A stretch of DNA of 24,120 nt from a virus: positions 1-24,120 of IMG/VR virus record IMGVR_UViG_3300037010_001138, one strand, 5' to 3'. The notes below the pieces were generated by a model, which worked only from the letters and a program-made list of their open reading frames with translations, ran no database searches and had not been told where the DNA came from. The position numbers and the translations under genes were made by a program. Numbering within the stretch: the stretch's first letter is position 1; each line of letters begins with the position of its first letter. Of this stretch, positions 15,559 to 23,800 are shown piece after piece.

Positions 15559-17834
15559 CCAGCCAAATAACGAAGGATTTCAAAATGAAGTCTCGCTTGC
15601 GCGCCCTAGCTGACGGTGGTTCCGTCGACCCTAACATGCTCGGCACCGGTGCCGCTGCACGCGCGGGCAACCTTCTAGTTGGACGCGGTCGCCAGATCGA
15701 CGATGCCGTGGACGCCGCCACTGGCACGGCGGCCCCTGCCCCAGCGCAGCAGCAACAACAGGTTGTTCAACCTACGAAGAAATCCGGCCTCCGTGGTCTG
15801 CTGGGTTTGGCCGATGGTGGCTCGTATAACGCTCAACTGCGTGACGGCGGTCGCGTGAAGGGTCCCGGCGGCCCGACGGGCGACAAAGTCGGCCCCGTGA
15901 TGCTGAGCAACAAGGAGTATGTGCTCCCCGGTGACACGGCTGATGCCATTGGCCGCGACAAGCTGGACGCAATCCGTCTCGCCACTCACGATTTCAAGAG
16001 TGATCGCAAGGAATCCGCCCTGCGCAAGCGCGTTGGCAGCGACGGTGATAGCGACAGCGACGGTCGGCACGATGGCGATGGCGATGGCGATGGTCGACGC
16101 GGCAGTGCGATGCCGGCGCCCCATCTGGCCGATGGTGGTAGCCCGAAGGCTGTAGACCCAAATGACGATGTGTACCTCCCGAACGCATTAGGGGATGTCG
16201 CCGCCGGCCCTAGCTATCAGCAACCCGGCGCGGTAGCGCAGGCGAGTTCGGCTGGCAATCCTCCGCCTCCCGCTCAGGTCGCGAATAAAGCCACCGACTC
16301 GACCCCCAACACCCCTCTGGCCCATATCTTTGACCCGGGCAGCAGCAGCAGCGCGCTGCGACTCATCGCGCCGTTTGCCAATGTCGCCGGCAACATCTCG
16401 TCGGATCTTGGTGGCCGTATCGGTCACGGCATGACTAGCGCCTTTAGCGGCGGCAAGTTCATGGACGGGTTCACGAGCCCGCCCGACAGTGGTCAGCGCC
16501 CAGCGCAGCAGCAACCGAGCACCAATGCGCCCTCAGCTCCTGCAGCTCCTGCGGCGGCCGCCCCACCAGTCCCGGTCTCGGATCAAGGGCCCGCGCAGCC
16601 GGTAGCCCCGAGCTCGTATCAGTCGCGGCGTCTCTCTGAGATGGGTGTGCCGATGGAAGTACAGAACAGCAATCCTGTGGTGGACTCCGTCACTGACAAT
16701 ACCCGCAATTTCCTGCGTACTGGCGGTACCAAACAGTACCAAAACCTCGGGACCTACGGCGGCGACGGCAACATCTATGGCAAAGCCGATGACCCATCGC
16801 GTCCCAGCCGCATCAACAACTTCGTTGGCGTAGGTGCTACTGCATCCCCGTCCAGCGGGGAGCAGAACCCGTTAATGGAAGCCATCACCTCTGCCCTGCG
16901 CAGCCCCGGTGGCGGTTCGTCTGCCTCTGGCGCTCAATCGCCCAACGTAGACCCCGAAGCCGCTATTAACGCTCGCTACGACAAGATAGCCGAAGAGATT
17001 CGCAAATCATATGGCCCTGAAGATAAGGGCCTCTACGCCAGAAGGCTAGCTGAGATACAGCAGGCGCGTGCCGGCGAGCTGAACAGCCTCCGCTCGACTA
17101 GGACCATGCACGATGATGCGCAGCTCAACGCCGATACGCTGCGACATACCAATGCAGTCACTGCCTTGGCCGGCATGCAAAACGCAAGCATGGCGCGGGA
17201 AAAGGAGTATGCGGTAGCGCGGATGAGGGCCTTGCAGCAGGCCCAGCAGTTCCAACGAGAGGTCGAAAAAGATGGAGCCGCACACCTAAAACAAAGCCTC
17301 GAGCAGATGTACGTCACCACCGACAAGAACGGTAATCAGGTCACGAACAAGGAAGCGGCGGCAGACCTCTTCTCGTACATCATGGGTAGCAACCCCATGG
17401 CAGACAAGGAATTCGCCTCCATGAAACCGCAGGAGCAGGACGCTTGGCTGCAGAGATTCAAGGTCTTGCATGATATTGGTACGACCGCTGACGATGTTGC
17501 GAGGAGAGGCCATCTGTTCTCCGCCAACGGCGGGACGACGCATTACGCAGATCTGCCGACCAGTTTGCGTGGGCTGGAGTGGAACGATGTCGTGAACAAC
17601 GGCGTACCGACATGGGACTATCTTCTGGGGAAGGCTACCGGAAATAACAAGGCAATGGTGATGGAGTCTGGGCGCGTGGTGCCACTCTTTAGGGCCACCA
17701 ATGAAAACGGGTCGCCGTTTAGTGTGCGTAATCTGGACGTTGAGAACGTCATCAACCAGTCTGTAGAAGCCGCACAGAAAGCGCAGAGCGCGCAAAACGT
17801 AAAGGCTAAGCAGTCAGCACTACGGAACAACTGA
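15555..17834 (+). CDS. Low-complexity phage protein with LADGG repeats and GPGG/LSNKEYVLP motif
   Basis: 759 aa from the ATG at 15555 (ATGA overlap, AAGGGGG seven bases upstream). A second start at 15585 (residue 11) has its own AAGGA and is equally plausible. LADGG occurs at residues 18-22, 85-89 and 191-195, with RDGG at 96-99. Right after the latter comes a conserved phage motif GPGGPTGDK..P.MLSNKEYVLPGDT and LDAIR (103-140), seen in many phage virion proteins ('GPG...D.i.a.LS.GEyVi.a'). Residues 163-180 are an Asp/Gly repeat. Residues about 210-430 are Pro/Ala/Ser-rich and disordered. Residues about 455-600 are helical with ARRLAEIQQARAGEL and EYAVARMRALQQAQQFQREV. The rest is globular and unrecognised. 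Its location between the rod protein and the giant protein suggests an internal or ejected virion protein (inference). Confidence 0.82.
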   Translation: MTSQITKDFKMKSRLRALADGGSVDPNMLGTGAAARAGNLLVGRGRQIDDAVDAATGTAAPAPAQQQQQVVQPTKKSGLRGLLGLADGGSYNAQLRDGGRVKGPGGPTGDKVGPVMLSNKEYVLPGDTADAIGRDKLDAIRLATHDFKSDRKESALRKRVGSDGDSDSDGRHDGDGDGDGRRGSAMPAPHLADGGSPKAVDPNDDVYLPNALGDVAAGPSYQQPGAVAQASSAGNPPPPAQVANKATDSTPNTPLAHIFDPGSSSSALRLIAPFANVAGNISSDLGGRIGHGMTSAFSGGKFMDGFTSPPDSGQRPAQQQPSTNAPSAPAAPAAAAPPVPVSDQGPAQPVAPSSYQSRRLSEMGVPMEVQNSNPVVDSVTDNTRNFLRTGGTKQYQNLGTYGGDGNIYGKADDPSRPSRINNFVGVGATASPSSGEQNPLMEAITSALRSPGGGSSASGAQSPNVDPEAAINARYDKIAEEIRKSYGPEDKGLYARRLAEIQQARAGELNSLRSTRTMHDDAQLNADTLRHTNAVTALAGMQNASMAREKEYAVARMRALQQAQQFQREVEKDGAAHLKQSLEQMYVTTDKNGNQVTNKEAAADLFSYIMGSNPMADKEFASMKPQEQDAWLQRFKVLHDIGTTADDVARRGHLFSANGGTTHYADLPTSLRGLEWNDVVNNGVPTWDYLLGKATGNNKAMVMESGRVVPLFRATNENGSPFSVRNLDVENVINQSVEAAQKAQSAQNVKAKQSALRNN
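15573..15577 (+). promoter_or_regulatory. Alternative ribosome-binding site for an internal start at 15585
   Basis: AAGGA lies seven bases upstream of the in-frame ATG at 15585. It would remove only the first 10 residues (MTSQITKDFK) and give a protein starting MKSRLRALADGG. I cannot tell which start is used; the ATGA overlap favours 15555. Confidence 0.4.
16071..16093 (+). repeat. GATGGC hexamer tandem repeat
   Basis: Three complete GATGGC units followed by GATGG, encoding part of the Asp/Gly tract (DGDGDGDG) in the 759-aa protein. It lies within a longer Asp-rich segment starting at 16041 (residues 163-180). It is a likely site of slipped-strand length variation. Confidence 0.85.
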
Positions 17835-17835
17835 C

Positions 17836-20800
17836 ATGGCAACTTCAATCTCATCCCTGCGCACCAATCGCGACGAGCCAAACCCATTCACTCGGCTCAC
17901 CACGGATGGTCAGATCTCTCCGGCTGCCCAGTACGCCTTACTCCCGGAGGAGAGCCAGTTCACCAAGGGCCTGCGTACTACCGCTGCGGCCCTTACCGCC
18001 GGTTCGTACACCGACGAGGCGCTGAGCAAAGAAGCAGCCGGTGATCCCGCATACACCGACGCACTCAACCGCGCTACGCAGGTCCTACAAGACACGCGTA
18101 TGTACGCACCGCGTGTGTCGTCACTGCGCGACGTCCATTCGCTCGGTGATGCCGGTGACTACGCCGCTAGCGCCCTTGGCCAGGGTGCCATGAGCATGGT
18201 TCCGATGATCCCAACGCTCGCAGCGGCCGCGCTGACTCGTAATCTCGGACTGGTCGGCAAGGCCATTGGGCACGGCGTTGCAGCGGTGCCGATGTACGAC
18301 ATGGGGCGCGGCGCAGCTGCATTGGAACAGTATCAAGATCCGGAGCAGATGAAGGCCCCGGTTCAGGACCGCGAGACGGCTGCTCGGGCCAGAGGAGTTA
18401 TTGACACTGCTTTTGCATCCGCTGTTCCTATCGGCATCGGTAAAACGCTTCTCCAAAAACCAGCTGGGTCGCTTTTGGGCCATATCGGTCGAGAAGCCGC
18501 CATCATGGGCGCCACAGGAGGAGCACAGCGGGTCGCAGACTACGGCACTGAGAAATACATCGATCCGAACAAGCAGCTCGATCCATGGGACGTTGCCGAT
18601 GCCGTAGCGGGCGGTGCTCTCACGGGCGGTGCCATGTCCGGTGTGTTTCGCGGCCCGGCCCACGCTGCAGCGGCCTTGTTGGGGCGCGGCAAGGACGCGA
18701 TGCCAGACATGTCCGGGATCAAGAACCCGTTCCAGCGTGGTGACGACACTGGTGATGGTGCTGGTGCTGGCGGCGTCGCGGATATGCCTAACGAGGGCGG
18801 GGGTGGCGGCGCTGCCGCTGGCCCTGCTCCTGCTGACACGGTACTGGATAAGATGGCTGGCTTCGGCCAAGCAGTGAAGGAGCGCTTCGGTGATGACTTC
18901 GCGGCTGCCGGCGACAAGGCCAAGGACGTGACCGGCAAGGCCAAGGATATCGTCTCTGACACCCTTGACCGCATGACCGAGGCTGTGCGCACTGCTGAAA
19001 ATCCGGGCGATTTTCTGAGTAAGGTTTTCGGTACCAGCCTCGAAGACGAAGCTTCGGCCGATGCGTTCGGGCAACCCAAACCTACGCTCAAGGGGGGTAC
19101 GATTGAAGAGACCGAAGCCAACGTCAGGCACGATGACGAGCAGCGTGCTACGCGCGCCTCGCGTTATGCCGACGAGCTGCTGAATGACCCGGTCACTCCG
19201 GACGAGGTCAAACAGCGTGTGGTCGACATGGGCGGTGACTTCACCGACCCGGACAACCAATCCTTCCTAGCCCGCACCCTCGTTACCCAGCGTGGTGGCG
19301 AGAAGGCCGGGAGTGCTGTGAAGGATCTGATCGACCTCGACAAGAGCGTATCCGCCAAGGGCTCGGAGATTGCGGGCGACGCCACTGACGGTGCACAAGA
19401 CCGTGTCGTCAAGAAGAACCTGCAGAGCGCTACGCCAGCCGAGGAGGCTGCGTTCAGCAAGGTGGTGTTCGACGGCTTGACCGACGAGGCCAAGGCCAGC
19501 CCTGACGTGCGCCGCCATCTTTCGGACGTAACCAACGCCATGATGGCCTTCGCTGCCAAGACCGGTGACGTGACGGCCAAGGACCTACCGACGCTGACCA
19601 AGCTGTCGAACGCCATGTCCCTGTTCAAGGACCCGGACGCCATGGCCAAGACGCTGGTGGAGTACGCTAACCTGCCGCGTCCCGAGGATAGCTTCTTGTC
19701 GCGTATCAAGAGCATCACGAACGCCCAGCAGGACATGAAGCAGCCAAACAGCTTCCTCGTGTCCAGCCTGACGCCCGAGGCGCGCCGCCAGCTCACTGCT
19801 CCGCAGCTCCAACGCATCGCCCAGCTGGTAGACCAGTTCACCCTCATTGACTCGGCCGACTCGAAAAAGGGCACGGCGCTGGTGAACGGGCTGGCTAGCG
19901 CCTTCGGCTCGCCTGAGAGCGCCAAGGCCGTTCTGGATTACTACGCCAAGCAGAACAAGGCTGATCTGCGCTTCGACCCGAACGAAACCCTGCAGGAGGA
20001 CGGCAGCAACCCGATCAACGTGCATGAGGCACCTGAGGCGTCATACCAGTTCAAGGACGCGAAGTCCATGCGTCCGTTCAGCGTGCTGCGCGGCACGCAG
20101 CGCGGCGCCAAGGAGTCGTCGCGCGCAGCCGTCGATATGATGGGCAGTGGCTCTGTTGGCCCTGACGCCCGGGCCCACCCGGTACCGTACAGCGAGTACG
20201 TGGCCCGCACCGGGCGCGACCCCGGGGCTGAGGTCAGGCGTATTGCTAACGACATCAAGGAGCGTATCGCCGGGCACGAGAGCCGTACCGGCGAAGACCG
20301 CTCGCAGCAGATCAACGAGTTGAAGGGTGAACTGAGCGCCATGCGCGAGGCGTACAAGAAGGGTGGCGCTAAGGCGGCTCTCGACCTGTACGAGGTGCTG
20401 AAGGTCTCAGACGCCAAGGCATACGACGGCACGATCGCGTCGGATGAAGACGTCGCTGCCTACGGCAAGCTTACCAAGGACCCGTCGGCCTCGAAGACTC
20501 GTGTGACGTTCGAGCGCACTGATGGCTCCAAGCTCACCCTATCCGCCGAGTCCATGTGGAAGTCGCAGGGCGATAAGGAGGGTTCAGGCCGTGGTGAGGG
20601 CGCCAGCAGGCGTATGCGCCGTCTGTTCTCCGACGCCGTGGCCTCCGTGCTGGCGCGCGATGATGTTAAGGGATTGTCGACCAATCTCGACGACGTGGTG
20701 CTAGACCGCAAAACAGGGGCGAGGCTCAAGCCTGAGCGTGACGACGAGTACTACGACATGGTGAAATCCGCTCTGAAAGGGGCTGAGGGTTCCCTGAAAG

Positions 20801-23800
20801 AACTGGAAGGGAAACTGTCCGAAGTTGCCGACGAGTTCACCGAGCTGCTGGACGACGACAGTGGGGTGGCTGAGTCACGCCGCGCGGAGATCAAACTTGC
20901 ACTGCAACGAAACGTAGACCGCTTGCAGGAGCGTCTCAACGAACTCAAGAAGAACAGAGGCGGTGTGCCGGCGGAAACTGTTGTGAAGAAGAGGCTGCGC
21001 ATGTACACCGAAGCAGCTGCGAACATCAGCGCTCTGGAGTTCGAGCACGAAGTAGAGCAGTCTGACATGAACCGCAAGGGAGTGACCGGAGAGGACGACG
21101 GCAAATCAATCGGCTCAAACGGCCTGCCGCGCACGCGTTCTAACGAGGAGCTAAACAACACTAGCCCTCGTCGCTACGAAGAAGACACCGGTGCTGCCTT
21201 GGGGTCCACGCGTGCGCCGATGACAGGCGCTGGGGGTGGTAGTAAGAATGGCGACGCGCGACCGCTTTCACCCAAAGAGCTCACCACTCTGCACGACGTG
21301 GCGGTGAAGGGGAACTGGGATCGCATAGACACGCCCGAGAAGATGCAGAGTTACAAGGAACTGGCCAGCAGAGCGATAGAGGAGCTTGGACAGATTCCGG
21401 AGGACAGACTGACCCGTATGCAGAGAGGGCTGCTGGACAAGCTGCGCTGGGGTGCTTCGCCGCCCTCGGAGCCGCCCTCGGAGTCACCGAAGAAGGACGT
21501 GGCGTACAAAAACAAAGTCGAGCTCACTGGGGACAGTCCGTATCTTGGCAAGGATCAAGAGAAATCCGATCGTGCCGACAAGTTCATCGGGCGCGGTAGC
21601 GAGAAGTCCAGCACCAACCAGTACATGAAGGACTGGGGGGAGTTAGCCAACACCGGCAAGTACACGAAAGACGACACCGTATTCATAAGCGCTGAGGGTA
21701 ACCGCAAAGGACGAATCGAGCCAGACTGGAATGAGATAAAGAAGGCCGTCGACGCTGGGGCTACGCTGATCACAGACGCGAAAGCAGATCGGGGGCGTCA
21801 GTACAACGTCGGTGAACGTGAAGTGGCTAAGTTCTTGTCCGACAACGGTTATGCTGAGTCGTCACCCGGTACTTGGGCGCCTGTGCAGCGCGAGGGGCGC
21901 GCCGAAACGCCAAAGACCGAACCGAACCCGGCCGCCTCGTCACGTGAGACCGCCAAGAAGATCGACGACACACGGGCGCTGAGCCCAGATGCGCTCACCG
22001 ACCTGTACGACGTGGCAGTGAAGGACAACTGGGGCCGCCTCGACACTCCGGGTAAGGTGCTGCGCTTCACTGATATGGCTGTCAAGGCCTTTGAGCAGCT
22101 CAAGAAGATCCCAGCGCTGGATCTCACTGACACGCAAAGCCAACTGCGCTTCAGGCTGGAAGAACTGCTTGACCCGAAAGGCTCCTTCGACTGGGGTAGC
22201 ATGTGGGACGGGCTCGAACCGACGGATGCACAGCGTGCGCGGCTGGAGGAGCTGATCCGCCCAAAAGCTGAGCCGGGCAGCGCCCGGCAATCCGCGATGA
22301 ACCCCAATAGCGGGGAACCGGGGAAGATTGACAAACAAGCGATCATCGATGAGATCGCCCGCATTCGCGGCAAGGACGTTAAGGTAGCGTTTGCCAAGTT
22401 CGCTGATATCGGTGCGTCTGGCGAATTCTCCATGAGTCCCGACAAGACGAAGCGGCTGATCAAGATCGCGGTCGATTCGTTGAACCCGATGTCCGTGGCG
22501 TGGCACGAGTCGCTACACGACTTCATGGCCGTGCTGGGTGGCTCTAAGGCCGAACGCAAGCTGAAGGCCGACCTGCTTGCCGCTTCCGAGGCACCGCAAG
22601 TCATGTCCAAGATGCGGGAGCTGCTGAAAGACCATCCCGAAGCGCTCATGCAGATCGAGAAAGACCGCGAGGAGCGGCTGGCCTACATGTACCAGTTCTG
22701 GGCCGAAGGTGCGCTGAAACTGGGCCCGACCGGGACGAACATCTTCTCGCGCATAGTGACGTTCTTCCGCGAGATGTTGGGAGTGCTGAGCCAAGACCAG
22801 AAGATCGATCGGCTGCTCACGGCGCTGCACGGTGGCAAGTTTTCGGAGCCCAGCCTCGTTGGAGCTGTGCTCGAAGACCTGAAGGCCGAGACGTTGCCCG
22901 ACCGTATACGCAGGGTGTCAGGTCCGCTTGGCGATACCGCCGAGGCCCTGTTCACAGCCACTACGGACCGTTTGCGCAACACCAACGTCGAGGCGCTGAC
23001 CGAGCTGGCTGACATGTTCCATCGCGAACCGGGCCGTGAAGCCCCGGGCAAGCTGCCATTCATGCAGCGCCGCGCACAGCAGACCGGTAAACGCCTGAAC
23101 CAGCTGCAGGATATCTTGGGTGATACGTCGGCTGAGGACCGCCGCCGCGCGCTGGAGAATATGCAGGCTATGAAACCGCCCTCCAGCCCGCTGGAGATGA
23201 GGCTGGCTGCATATCTCAAGGACATACACGACTATATGGTCGAGAACGGCGTAAAGCGCTTCGACCACAGTACCAAAAAGTGGGAAGATCTGGGCTACGT
23301 CAAGAACTACTTCCCGCGTGTCTGGGACAAGGGGACCATCCGCAACAATGAGGCGGAGTTCGTCAAGCTGCTGGAGCAGTACGTCGGTAAGGAACAGGCA
23401 CGGGAAACGTTCAACGCGCTGGTGAACGGTGACGGTTCGATCGAGCTGGCCGAAAACGAACACTCGCTGGGCTTCACCCCTTGGAACCCATCGGTGCTGG
23501 ACCGCCGGTTTACCTTCATCGACCCCAGCAACGCGGGCGATTTCGCCAAATACCAGTCCAAGGACTTGGTAGACGTCATGACCACATACGCCCAGCGCGC
23601 GGTGCATCGTGCTGAGTACGCCAACGACTTCGGCAACGACGGAGAAGTGATCACCTCGAAGCTCCTCAAAGCCCAGAAGCAAGGCGCGACGCAGGACGAA
23701 CTCGACATGGCGCGCAAGGCGACCATGGCTATGGAGGGTACGCTGGGCTACAACTTCAACCCGCACCTCAAGGAGGTTATGAGCGGTCTCATGGCGTACG

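Noticed and set aside
18121-19260. Long open frame on the minus strand (379 codons)
   Set aside because: It lies fully inside the giant + strand gene, has no Shine-Dalgarno or neighbour on its strand, and its protein has the composition expected of the reverse of GC-biased codons.
21849-22649. 266-codon minus-strand open frame, Ser-rich
   Set aside because: Covers the metallopeptidase coding region on the opposite strand; Ser-rich composition is typical of an antisense shadow.
22918-23766. 282-codon minus-strand open frame
   Set aside because: Antisense to the giant gene, no supporting signal.
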